DNA of 64,000 bases. Origin: Congeria kusceri (lineage: Eukaryota; Mollusca; Bivalvia; Myida; Dreissenidae). A program made the translations under genes and the position numbers. Positions within the stretch are counted from its first letter, which is position 1, and the number at the start of each line of letters is the position of its first letter. The stretch is from contig CM051038.1 in the NCBI GenBank assembly GCA_027627225.1, forward strand, positions 47,144,843 through 47,208,842, written 5' to 3'. Positions 32,766 through 44,828 of the stretch are shown here, piece after piece. A model generated the notes under the pieces. The model was not told where the DNA came from. It did not search any database and saw only the letters and a list, made by a program, of their open reading frames with translations.

Positions 32766-34167
32766 TTGCCATTAACCAGTAACTACAAACACACCAAAGC
32801 TTTAAAGTCCGACAACATTGACCTGGCACTCATGAATATTCCGTTCGTTTCCGTAACCTTTAATCGGAAAACTGTTTTCAAGCGATCTTTCATAACAGTT
32901 CAACATACTAGATGTGAGTTTGAATTAATTTGGTATATGATTATCGACGTAGAATTAAATGCTCGAGAGTTTAAGGCAGCAGCTTAATAATTATTAACAC
33001 GCATTTCAAGTTTGTTTTCTTCTATTGTCCTCTAATTGTTTTGTTCAATAATTACATTAAATAATGTTCGAAACATTTTTCCGTTTTTTTTTATCGTTCA
33101 AACAAACATTGAATAATATCCCATAGACAAAACAAATAAAAAGGAAAATATGCTATAGGGCAGCAATTACAGCTGCAATGCCATTTTTAATATATTTTAC
33201 GACATTTTGCTTTGAAATAAAATCGATTGAAATCCTGATTTTTACACCATGAATATAAGCTCTGAATATAAGCGAGCACCCTACAATAAGTATCGTTCCA
33301 GATAACATTGTATGCATAGATAGCGACACAATATTATCTAACGAGCATAGTGTTTACAATATTTACCCGAGTACTACGACGAAAATCTACGAAACTTTTC
33401 GGAAACAAATGAGTGCCATGTCAATATTGTCGGACTATACAACGTGCTCTATTTTGTATACAGGTTAACCCTTAAACACGTGATATTTGAGTACAATGAT
33501 TGGATAAAATACTGGATTAAGTTTGCATAGTATTGACATTTGTCGAAACGTCAAACGAAATCGCTTCGCGTTGATAATAATTGACCAATCTTGAATCGTG
33601 TGCATTTACAATGAAAACATGCCAACATTGTTATTTTTATATAAGCCATTTTTTATGGTTAGCGTCTAACAAGCGGCGATCTTTTAATAAAATAAACTAA
33701 TAAATTGCTGATTGGTCAATATTGAATTGAATACAGGAACGCTAAGTTAACACGGCGTGTTGACCAATCAGTGACTAGCTCATAACATGTGTTTGAAATA
33801 CCTTTGCAATGGAATAACGTAAATGATTTAATTTAAAAAATAAAGCATTCGGAGAGTGCAGACTTATCGCTATATTACAGTAATAAGGCTGCTACAAAAC
33901 ATTATTGGGCCCAGCAATATCACACCATTGCGTTTCTGTCAACCAGACAGACAATCAACGCCGACATGTTAATACAATCTCTTTGGACTTATTTTGTGAC
34001 AATTTATTTTGTTAAGTATATTTGCCACATCAACCTTATTATGGAGTGAATGCTATATATTTATTGTATGCTTTTCAGTGAAATAATTTTTTATATTTTT
34101 ACTGTTGGAGCAGGGGAAATATAAGATTATAAATTTATATAAATGTATATACAATATAAACAAAGCA
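32766..34167. other. unassigned
   Basis: AT-rich. Short inverted motifs TTGACCAATC/GATTGGTCAA recur (about 33590, 33712, 33760), as they do near 40793 and 41308, suggesting small fold-back elements. No gene seen. Confidence 0.3.
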
Positions 34168-34310
34168 AAACTCCAGTTGCGACAGCTGGAGAGAACTCTT
34201 ATTAGCAGCCCGAGGTCCTTTATTTATGGCAAGTGACCAATTGCCAAAATCAATACACAGGACATCACAAAACACGTAATAAACACAAAACACACATGAA
34301 TAAAACTGGG
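34168..34310 (-). repeat. dispersed repeat family, copy at 34.2 kb
   Basis: Shares 'aaaactccagttgcgacagc', 'gagagaactcttattagcag', 'ggtcctttatttatggcaag' and 'tgaccaattgcc' with the copies at 37421 and 55018. On the minus strand AATAAAGGACC looks like a polyadenylation signal, so the source may be transcribed leftwards. Confidence 0.65.
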
Positions 34311-37300
34311 ATCATCGCCTTGGAACGGTCAATGCAAAGCATTGGGGATTTTAAAGTACGGTATTTACATACGTGAAATACAGAAAACATAAAGTTCAAT
34401 AAAAATATAATTAAACTACAACGACGCAGAAAATGTGGCACTCTTTTACCACCATATTAAAGGATGACAATTTTAGAATCATTTGTAACGTCATTTTTGA
34501 CGTTACAATACACGAAATTGTGACTTTTAAGCGTATCTCGCGCATCTAAGCTCGTGAAACTAGTTATTCTATAACCACTAGTGAAATAAAAATCGATCAT
34601 TTACCGAAATTAACAAATATCCTCTCTAGCATTGTCAACTAAAGAAGATTCTGCATGGGTCTGTGCTCTTCAGAAAATGCAAGCTGTGACTGATTACGTC
34701 AATAAGCCATTACCAATTGATTTAAGCTACCATGTAGTTTGCTTATTTGTAGCCACTTGATGATGTTTGCCTTATTAATATACCAAATCGCTGAGTCTCG
34801 GTAGTCCACTTTGAACGTGACGCAAATGTCAGGGAACAACAATATGCCGATAGTTTTATCATGTTCCAGCTAAAAAATTGGCAAAGGTAAAGAAATTGTT
34901 GTGGTTTCGGAATCCGATATACCTTTGTGTTTCTGGCGACGATTACACATGTTATGAACCATTTATAAAATGACACTGTAATTTAGCTAGCAAATAGTGT
35001 TTTGTCTCAGTTTTCTATTCATAATTAAGAGCAACTAACTAGTCAAATGTTTGTACTCAAAGCATGAATAGATTTGGTAAAATAAAATCAAAATGTTACT
35101 CCTACCCACCTAAACAATATAATTTGGCATGTAATAACAACCACTACATTTATTGTGTTTGATAAAATGTATGTAAAGGAAGACAAAAAATGCATGCAGC
35201 GACTCTTATCTTCGCTGAGAAAAGCCATGTAGCATCTGCTTTTCAAGTTTTTTGCCTTCAAATGAAACTCGATAATAATCTGCACAAATGTAATTCCATT
35301 TAACGAAGCACATATAATCCAGTCCGCAATCAAAGAAAACGATTCTGCTCATTACCACAAGTGTAAATACGTGTAACAGTGCATAAACACACAAACCTTT
35401 GATTTCAGATCATTATACTGGAGGTAAAGAACATGTATTAGCAAGATTAAAGCTCTCGTGGCATGACTTTTGCGAAGGAAGCATAACATATTTAACATAA
35501 GCATAACATTGTTGAGACTTTCTAAATACTATTTATTGAAACCAAAATGTACCTACAAATGAAAGGCGAAATAAATTTAAAACTATTTACTTGTTTGAAG
35601 TAAACCGAATGAAAAAAGCACAAGCAGACGTCAGAATATAGCTCAAATTAAAGTATTTGACAACTTATATGTATACAATATGTTTTCGAAACATGCCACT
35701 TTAAATACATATGTAAAACAAATTTGGTTTAGACAGTTGAATAAGTGTAGGAATTTTAAAACTGTACAGTATAATACTTAAAATAATTAGTTTAAATACT
35801 TTTTATATAAAATGTCTTTGTTGTGAAAAATTTATTGACATGACGCCGGCTGTCAATCAAATTCTTATCGATAATCTTATCAGCCAATCAGCGCTCAGCA
35901 TTTTGCTATCCAACCCTCTCCGTCACCATGGGCTCACCGCCCTTTTCATAGGCACGCTTCTTGTCTAGATCCTATTATTTATATAACCATTTGATAAAAA
36001 TGGACATAGGCTGTGGTTTGATTTTGATGTTTTTGTCATAAAAGCCGAAGGTTCAAATAATGTTATTAAATAGCATTATCGCTATATATTATTATGTTTC
36101 ATACTTGCCCATATAAGTAACAAAAAGGTTATATTCGTAAAATATGGGTAAATGTTAAACAATAACAAACACATTGACGCTGTCAAGTGTTTTTAATAAC
36201 TAATTAGGACTTTCTACCGTCTAGAGATTAGGGGAAATTGTGTGTTAACTGAGTAAAAAACATAAAACTTCTTTCGATATATATAACGTAATTATAATAT
36301 TAAAATATAAAATAATATGAACAGTACTAGTCTATCGTTTTAATGTTTATACAATCATTTTGACATTACAAACATTACTGATAATAATCTTCATTCTCTT
36401 TTAATTAAGATCTGTCAACTTCGTATATGTAGTCTGATTTGCATATCTTATCACTGACACTTCCCTGTATATTGTTAGACTGTCTGGAACACATTCATGT
36501 CTAGCATTTTTTTGTTAACATGCAAATATCAACCCTATGGATTGAAAAATTGTTTGCTACCGTTATTGAACTGAGAATAATTACAACCTTTTGCATTTTC
36601 ACGTAAACGCTGCATTCTGATTGGATAATTCGCCCACGTGACCTGTCATTCATACCCCGATGATGTATTAGTGGTCAATATGATTTTAAAACAATTACAA
36701 ATACACATTTACAGCCGTTTTCCCTATATAAAACCAGCCAATTTTCTATCAGCTTGTCTAGGTTTTTCGACTGCGTAATCACGTGATCAGTGGGCGGAGT
36801 TATCGTCTCCCAGGCGTAACGCCAATTATGCGATAGCATTAACACAATAACAAATGTCTATATCTATTTGGATGGATAGTTTAGAAAGGTAACACTAGTT
36901 TGACTAATGGATAATCATACTGGAACGAATTCTAAACTAAAATAAATGGCACTTTTAAATTTATATTAAAGAAAAATTGCAACCAATATTTCACAAACAA
37001 TCATTCATCTATATGTATGCACACTGGGCTTGTTTATCGAAGCAATGTCTTGTTTCGTCATATTAAATATATAATATATATTATATCATTTTATATATAA
37101 TATACATGTGCCATATATAATATTGACAGAAATCGTTTATTAATTGCAAAGCTAAACACATAAAAAAAACAAAAACGCACGAACACAAAAATTAGATTAT
37201 TATCACCGAACTGTACTTGATACAGTTTTTACAGCAGCCGTGATATGATAGGTGATGCGTAGTGCATGCCCATTTTGTACTCATTAAAACAGACAACGTG

Positions 37301-37420
37301 TTTCTAAGCATCAGAGGAAAATTCGATCAAATCAGTTTAGAACTGTAACATGTGTTAATTACCTGATTAGTAATGTGAAAATGTATCCTAAACAGTACGA
37401 CACAATACCATGTAAAATAA
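34311..37420. other. unassigned
   Basis: AT-rich. 36595-36665 matches 48128-48198 (see the separate entry). Around 35870-35950 there are CCAATCAG and GATAATCTTATC motifs in a locally GC-richer stretch, but no coding sequence follows that I can recognise. Confidence 0.3.
36595..36665. repeat. 70-bp module shared with 48128-48198
   Basis: Both read 'ttcacgtaaacgctgcattc', then 'tgattggataattcgcc' with small changes, then 'cacgtgacctgtcat' and 'gcataccccgatga'. It contains the palindromic E-box CACGTG. Confidence 0.7.
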
Positions 37421-37560
37421 TGAAACTCCAGAGACAACACCAGGAGAGAAACACTTATTAACATCAGCTGGTCCTTTATTTTAGTGACCAATAACCTATT
37501 CAATACAGAATAACACACACAACAAGACACAAAACACAAAAATGAACTGGTGCAAAACTT
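37421..37560 (-). repeat. dispersed repeat family, copy at 37.4 kb
   Basis: Same family as 34168-34310 ('gaaactccagagacaacacc', 'ctggtcctttattttagtga'). It is followed by a stretch with 'acttcgagtcatcgaaacat', a motif type that recurs at about 44085-44180. Confidence 0.65.
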
Positions 37561-39240
37561 CAGTCGACTCACGATGGCTCGGAGACTCAGGGACCGGTAA
37601 GGAAACTTCGAGTCATCGAAACATCGAGCTAAACGGACTTCAAGAATGTGTACCTACAGATGTACGGGCAATAATCCGTCTGCCTTATTTTCAAATCTAC
37701 AACTGAAAAGTATCAGATATCTATACTGGCTATTAACATGACGACGACGATGTTAGGTTGTTTGCCCTCGGGACTTCGGTTTTAAACAGCATTAATTCAC
37801 AACATATATAACGAGTGCAGTGTGGATACGGTGCCATAATATTAAAAATATATGTGGGGATAAAGCTCTCAGTTTATATAATACATAGTAACAAAACAAA
37901 ACAAAAAACACCATTTAAATGGTACCCTGTGTTATATATATCTGACACAACTGTATATATTGACATTATTTTGTAGGTTACTTAATAAAATATTCTCTAA
38001 TTATTATAATTTCTAAATAGTATATGTTGGAAATGTATGAATAAAATACTACAAAGTAGCAATAAAAAAAAAGACGACGAGTAGGGTTATTCACACTCGG
38101 GACTTCGGTTAAAAACCATTGCCCGAGCACACTGCTTTTATAAAAATTATAAAACATCCCTTCTTTTAAAGGGTGTGAAACTTAAAATATTTAAAGTGTG
38201 GGTAGGGTGCTTTATATAAAAATCTAAGCTTAAAAATATATCAGAAGTACATGAAAATACTGTTTTTAAATGAATCTTTGTAAATAATAAAAAGAAACAG
38301 TAATATCTGCTTTAAAAATGACTTTTCTTAATTTATGAAACACGTGTATAAACTTTAAAAGCGAATATACAGCCTTTAATGAAGAATGCGATAGCGTGGG
38401 AAAGTAATTTGCATATTGAGCTTGATGCTCAAAACAGATAGTAATTGAACAAATCAAAATTCTCGTTACAATCCGTCTGACCAATCAAAAATGGAACTGC
38501 TAGATGAAAATATGCAGATTTTAAATTGAAAATGTTTATAAAATTTGAGAGAATTAATTTCTCTATGAATGTTACATATTTATATATGCTTTTATAAAGT
38601 ATGACGAGCTTTGATATGTAGTTTGTGTTTAGTTATTGTTTTCTTTGCAGTTTAATACTTAGATAGAAAAGAAGAGAGATGATAGCCCAACAGAATAAGA
38701 TTTAATGATGGAAACACATAATTTTACATTACTAGACCCATTATTCAGCATATGCTGTGATGGTATTGTTGGAGTCTTTTTAACTTAAAGATCTGGAAGA
38801 AATATATGATTGAATAACCATATACTTTTTAAAATGTTTGGAAACAAGGGTACAAAAGTACCGGTTGTTTATTTAAAATAAAATTATGAACAGTTCAATG
38901 TTTTACCAGATCTCTAAGTGGTTCAACATAGTTGTACAGAATAAATTATTTGCATGTCTTTGCTACAATTTTATGCTGCCAGTACATGAAAAGGCAGAAA
39001 ATTAACACTAAGTTACCTAGAAATGTTTTCATAATAAATAATAATATGAATAAAATGAGTATTATAATGTAAAGCAATAAATAGTTGGTATTTAGGGTTC
39101 TAACCCTGTTTAACTGTATGTTGAAGTAAGAATACATCTTATAATAAATAAAATGGAGCAAGGGTCCCTAGATAGTGAAAATTTAATATAATATAAATGA
39201 AAATAGACTTGCATAGCAAGTATGTTATGTGTGTAAGTAA
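37561..39240. other. unassigned
   Basis: AT-rich. The phrase 'ctcgggacttcggtt' followed by 'aaa' and 'catt' occurs at about 37769 and 38097, so two copies of a small dispersed repeat are present. No gene seen. Confidence 0.3.
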
Positions 39241-39244
39241 TTTT

Positions 39245-40189
39245 AATTTTTAACATTTGTGCGACATGCGATTAACGTATGTTGAACGCTTGCAGACAGG
39301 AAATATAGCGAGGTGCTCCAACTTAAGACCCTGTCTGTTTGGTACCTTAAGAGAGTTGGGCTATTTTAAAATGAAGGTTGCCCCCAGGGTGGCATTAAAA
39401 CAATGTTGGAGCTGTGTCCCCTGGACCAGAGGGAGTGCACGGCTAGACAAAATTACTTAAAAATAAGCAAATATGCAGGAAAAGACATACAATATTAAAA
39501 ATTGACCAACTTAGAAAATAATACCAACTAGGTAAAAATGGACTATAATAGAGGATTACAACTAATCTCTGGTAAAAAACTTACAACGGGTCATATCCAG
39601 ATAGTAAAAATGGATATAATTATATAGATAAAATACATTAGTAGACACTGTACCTATCACAATTTGCAAAAGGTAATAATACTAAAAGCTCCAATATCAA
39701 GTAAATGGCATTGGTCTCGATAAGACCGAATGCAAATAATTGCAAGGTTGTCAGATGCTTGCGCCGTGCACGCCAGTCCAACGTGGTACTTTGAAGATGA
39801 GATAGGAATGGGGGTTGTCAGAGGGGAAGGGAGGGGGTGCAATGCAGTCAACTGAACCCAGGAAAATGGACTGCCCCGTCCTTTCTGCTATAAAAAGGGG
39901 GCTTAATAAGAAACTGAAAAATGTAACTGGTATACTAACGTAATGCTCTCATCTGTAAAATGGTGTTAAAATAAGGAATACCAGGTCAATACCATTGACT
40001 TGGTTTAGAAAGTGCAGGCAATTCCATAGTTTCCCAATAAAAGTTAAACAATAATTAGCATTGAAAACTCATACAGGGACAATGCAGTAAGAAATATATT
40101 CAGAAACTGTAGTGTATCACATTAATAAAAACAATTATAGAGACTCAATCGAAGTTGGTTGGGGGTTGACTGCTCCTCCCCCCAATGAC
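39245..40189 (-). mobile_element. LINE copy 1, 3' untranslated region
   Basis: Homologous in patches to the region 42090-43690: the conserved stem-loop at 39293-39337 (42111-42159), 'gccccgtcctttc' (39873; 42781), and 'tatactaa...cttaaaataagg' (39932; 42866). Reads leftwards from the coding remnant at 40190-40740. Confidence 0.6.
39293..39337 (-). ncRNA. conserved stem-loop in the LINE 3' region, copy 1
   Basis: CAGACAGG (39293-39300) pairs with CCTGTCTG (39330-39337). The 29-base loop contains AATATAGC and GCTCCAACTT, both conserved in copy 2 at 42111-42159. One pair is A-T here and C-G in copy 2, so pairing is kept by a double change. Confidence 0.55.
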
Positions 40190-40740
40190 CTAGATCTTTT
40201 CAGTTAGCTGACAGTCTAATAGGAATTGTGTCAGGGCAGAAAAGACCGGGCCCCTGGTCGCTCCCTTGGCGTCTAGCACGTTGGTAAGGTTTAAAACTAG
40301 TCCATGGGAGTGCAATTCGGCATGGAGCTGGTCCCCCTAACCTGAAAAGGTGTTGCACTGTAGCAGTAGGTGGGCTGCTGTGAAGGACTCCCGGCACTGA
40401 GGACATGCAGGGTCTAGCCCGAGGACATACTTTCCCGCTCCACCGGGTAGAAGAGTGGTTCCCATCCTCAGATCCGTGATGGCTCTGTCAAGCACGATGC
40501 TTGCTGAGTATTTGTCAGGCGGCCTGATCGTTTTCACTGGTCTGAGAAAAGTATGTCGGTAGGCAGACAAATTGGTGGTCTGGAGATTCCACTTACTAAG
40601 TACACATTTCTTTGCCAGTGAGTAGATCTCAGTCGGCGCCAGGTATTCCCCAGAATTAACACCCACCTTCTGAGCCCCTCCTTAGCCCCCCCCCTGTCCG
40701 CCTGTTGATTCCCACTTATGTCGACGTGTGTTGGACACCA
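40190..40740 (-). pseudogene. non-LTR retrotransposon (LINE) ORF2 C-terminal remnant with RNase H end, copy 1
   Basis: Translated right to left: WCPTHVDISGNQQADR (the WxPSHxGIxGNxxAD signature at the end of LINE-encoded RNase H), then after a frame change near a C run (about 40670-40690) a section with VLDRAITDLRMG and YVLGLDPACPQCRE.....HLLLQC, the Cys/His tail typical of RNase H-bearing LINEs, then a stop (TAG) in frame and a final 55 residues ending LLDCQLTEKI and stop at 40190-40192. One frameshift and one internal stop make it dead. The 5' end is truncated at about 40740. A second copy of the terminus lies at 43693-43840. The clade (I, R1, LOA or similar) cannot be fixed. Confidence 0.75.
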
Positions 40741-42085
40741 TAATAAAACAGCTCAGCTTCTGTGCAAAAAAGACGTTAAAAACGGATTGACCAATTAAGA
40801 ATGACAAGGGAAAATCGTTCGGCCAATCAAAATTCGGGAGTGCACGTGACGTCAATGTCAAGGTACTGCTATCGTGTTAACGTTTATCAAAAGTTAATGA
40901 GTTTGGGGGTTAAAATAAATGTTAATAAAATAACTGTTTTTGACTTGGAATTGCAACTATCATATGCCACAGGGGTCATACTATAGCATATTAAAACATA
41001 AATGGATTTGGAGAACAATAAAATGTTAACTTTATGTGGTAAAGTCATTGAGAATTGAAAACCGCTCTCGCAGTAACTTTTAAAAAAAAAGTGTCCAAGT
41101 TTGGGCTTTATTAATCATTCTAATATAACATATTTGTTGAACCAACACATTGTATATGTAGTAAATACCTACAAAAATAAGTTAGAAAGAATCAAGGGAC
41201 TAGGAATATGCTAAACGGTGGAAATAGCAGTTAAAAGTCGAAAAATACGACAAATTTACCAAAAACGGATTGACCTACTTCAATTGGGCGTTAGTGACTG
41301 TTGACCAATCAGAACAAGCATGTTTCTGAAGCTCACAGCACATGTATAATGTGTTGTTTACAATAGAAAATTGTGTGGTTCACCACAATTTAATGAAAAA
41401 AGACATTTTTACACGAAAATATTAATTTTTTAGAGTATTTCTATTATTTATAATTCATGTTTGCGGCCTAGAGGAATAAATAACTTAATTTGTTGCCTGC
41501 ATAAAGTAGTTTATGCAGGGTTCTTAACCAAGTTATTGAACCCTATGAATCTATTGACAATTTATAGAGTTTGTTGGAGTCTTTAGACATAGGTATCTGA
41601 AACAATGCCTTAAATAGTGCTGTAAGGCCATTTTAATAATCTAAAAGAGGTGTAGTAAAGAAATATAACCACTGGGTCAAAGTGGTATTTAATAAAGTAA
41701 AATGTATAGTTTTATATACAAAAATAAGGTTCTGATACCTATGCGGTGAACAATGTCCAGAAAGAATATGTCTTTGAATATTCAAATATTTGTTCCATGT
41801 AGTGTATATGAATTTTATAGAAGTAATCGTATGCCTATGAGATAGGCAACAGTACACAAAGCAACAAATTTCAATATTACATCATGTAGATGTAGGTTTT
41901 TAATGAAATGGTGCATGTAAAGACATATATATGAATGTCAAGAGTAGAGAATTTATAATTCTCTGTTTAAACGAGCAAATAATCATTAAAACTTAGTTAT
42001 GTCGCAATATATACAACATGAATAATAGTAATATGTACATGTGTACTGCACAATATTGGTGTTGTGCAATAATAGAGAAGAAGAA
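40741..42085. other. unassigned
   Basis: AT-rich. Contains GCACGTGACGTCAA (about 40843) and TTGACCAATC-type motifs (40793, 41308). No gene seen. Confidence 0.3.
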
Positions 42086-42089
42086 TAGA

Positions 42090-43692
42090 TTTTGACAGTT
42101 GTTCACGCTGGCCGACAGGGAATATAGCCTTCAATGCTCCAACTTGAGACCCTGTCGGCTGAAGTATGTATAAAAGAAGGTTCTAGGCAGCTTTTCCTAA
42201 CAATATCCAATGTGATTTTAAGATTTCTGGTTCCCCACCTCGGTGGCTGTTAAAAGGAACAGTAGTAAAAAGTATTATGCGCTACGGACACCTTTTTAGA
42301 GCCTCAGTTAAAGTATTAAACAGTTAAAAATCACAAAACAACATATTTACACATTAAATATTTACAAAATATTTATACTGACATAATAAAAAAGGTACTT
42401 AGCCAGCGGATGGGGTAAACAAATTAAATGTCGGGTAAGAATATAGGATGGTAGGCGGATTTGAAGCGTGTGGAGGGACGCAAGCTGGCACGGCGGTTGT
42501 AGGGACCAGGGTTTCCAGGGGATGCCATCGAGATAAAAGGGACAATGGGAAACAACAACATAATTAATACAGTAAAAACTGAAATAAGATACAGAACCAG
42601 GTTTGGGTGTAGTAGTGGTTCTATGGGATACTGAATGCACTATAATCAAGACACATTAATAATTAAGAATAAAATGCTGTGCCAAATACACAATATATGT
42701 AGCAATTAAGAAACAATATATGTAAATTTAAAACTGTTCTGCTCTCAAACAGACTATACTATAGTTAAAACAGTGAATTGGCCCGTCCTTTCGTATACTT
42801 TAAAAACTGCTTTAAGACCGGGTTTAATGAAAACTCTGAAATTTGTATAAGTATACTAATGTTTTTACTGGAAAAATGTTCTTAAAATAAGGAAACCAAA
42901 GTCAACCAGGTTTGCTTTGGTCGGAAAGGCCGGGGCACTTCACCGCATGAATTAAAAGAAATGAGCAATACATAGGTGTAATGGCATCCCCCCCCCCTAA
43001 CCATCTCGGCTCAGTTAGTGAAGACTATGGGCAGCCTGTGTGTCCTAGAGAGAAGCACGGAGTGTTTGCTGTACTAGTCTCCCTTGGTATAAAGGGATAA
43101 AATGGAGTATTGACATGCATACAAAATATTCAAGGGCAGGAGTAGTCTCCCTGTTACTGTAAAGCAGTTGTATTGAGTAAAATCAGGTAAATTAAACATC
43201 TAAGAGTTATTTCCCTTTAACTGCAAATTCAGTGGTAAAATGAATATTATCCCCAATTTAAGGGAAAACGGTGTTTTAGGGTAAAAATGAGGTTATTTAC
43301 CCAGTAAAACTGATTGCATATTGAATAAACATGCCGATTGAATAAAAAGGGCAAAATACTGCCAAAATGGTAAATAAGACTCAATATATAGGCAAAGGAA
43401 GTACAACATGATGTTAATTGTAATTGGGACGGGAATATATGCAGCAAACACTCCGTTTTTGTGAAGTTAACAATACATACGAATACATGAGAGAGTTTAA
43501 GAGCCTGTATCATGCATAAGATATAGTAGTAAATAAGTAATTAGTTTAAGTCATTTATCATGTATGTAAAATATTAGTTAGACACAGAACTATGTACGTC
43601 AAGCGACTCAAGTCCCCCTCCAGGGGCTGATCCCCGGCTTAGTGTCCTGTTTGGGGAAATACTCGGTAACATAACAGGCGGCCCATAGAGAA
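42090..43692 (-). mobile_element. LINE copy 2, 3' untranslated region
   Basis: Same family as 39245-40189 but longer. The conserved stem lies near its left end. The stretch is GC-richer than its surroundings and has no open frame of note. Confidence 0.55.
42111..42159 (-). ncRNA. conserved stem-loop in the LINE 3' region, copy 2
   Basis: GCCGACAGGG (42111-42120) pairs perfectly with CCCTGTCGGC (42150-42159). The loop keeps AATATAGC and GCTCCAACTT from copy 1. Confidence 0.6.
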
Positions 43693-43840
43693 TTAAATTT
43701 TGTCAGTGATCTGACAGTCCAAGAGATAGGTGGCAAGGGCTCTGTAATAGAGACCCCTGTTTTGCCCACCAGGGTTCAAAATAGTGTTTAAGCTAAAAGG
43801 AACAGCATTTTTAGTAAAATGCTGTTTAAAAGTTGCTCTT
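43693..43840 (-). pseudogene. LINE ORF2 C-terminal remnant, copy 2
   Basis: The last 45-50 codons match copy 1: LNTILNPGGQNRGLYYRAL against LNLTNVLDAKGATRGPVFS, then LLDCQITDKI and stop at 43693-43695. The match fades above about 43840, consistent with the 5' truncation usual for LINE copies. Confidence 0.6.
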
Positions 43841-44828
43841 GGACTGTGGTTATTATCATACATCAAACATGTATTTGCATACTTTAACAACGTTATTGAT
43901 CTTAGTTTTGAAAGCTTTGAAATCAATTATTGTGTTTTCATAACACTTGACGCTAATCACTGATTCAATCTATTAAAAACTCGGTGCGACCGAAGCGTGT
44001 TCGAGCCCAGCAAACAATTAAATGTGTGGAAACTGTAATTTGGACCGTGAAAAACACTTCGAGCCATCCGAAAATTTGACCCTCGCGACTTCGAGCCAAT
44101 CGACAGACATGTATTTGAATATATAGCGATAAAATAGCGGTCCTTCGAAGAAACTTTGAGGCAACGAGAAATTCGAGACAAGCGAGATGAAGAAGGCATC
44201 GGGGTCGACTGTATGTTAAAAATTTGTTTGCTCATTTTGGCATCGATGTTAACATGTATAAATTATGTTTTATTTGCGTATTTATTATGTGAGAGCAGTC
44301 AGTTGCAACACCAGCTTCTATTAAATGAGTCGCAATGCTTAGTTATGGCAAATTAATTACACATGCAGCTGATTGGATTACAGGTTTGCTTGATTTGTTT
44401 GGGTGATTACGGGTCATTTGGCAACATATGTTGTCTTCGCAAGCTGGGAGCTCTGAGTGTGATTAAAACCGAGCATTGGACCGTTTTCAGTTGCAATAGC
44501 AGCATTTCCTTAGTGAGACAATATTTACTGTAAATGTTGTACTTTGTTGGAATTCTAACACTATATTAAAAATAATAATTTATCAAATTTATCAAATATG
44601 CATCGCGTTATCAAATTAACATACATACTCGTAGATTTATTAAACGAAATAAGGATGTGTTTCTTTTCATAATTGCAATATATAAATTAACTTTTTTGAA
44701 CGAATTTTAAATTGATAATCGATTGATAAGTAGTTCGTATAATTTGACACAAAAGTTTGCGTTTTTAACAATGGATACAAACATATTTGTCAGTTCTTTT
44801 ACCGTTTCCGTGACGCAACAGACGCGAG
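43841..44828. other. 5' flank of copy D
   Basis: 43960-44190 has the 'cgacttcgagccaatcgaca' and 'ttcgagacaagcgaga' motifs of a dispersed repeat. The rest is AT-rich. No clear TATA box stands out near the copy D start codon, so I do not call a promoter. Confidence 0.3.

Noticed and set aside
35840..35960. Promoter with CCAAT and GATA motifs
   Set aside because: Motifs are short and common, and no exon or transcript signal follows on either strand.
39257..39460. 67-codon plus-strand frame
   Set aside because: Antisense to the LINE 3' region and covers the structured stem. No homology.
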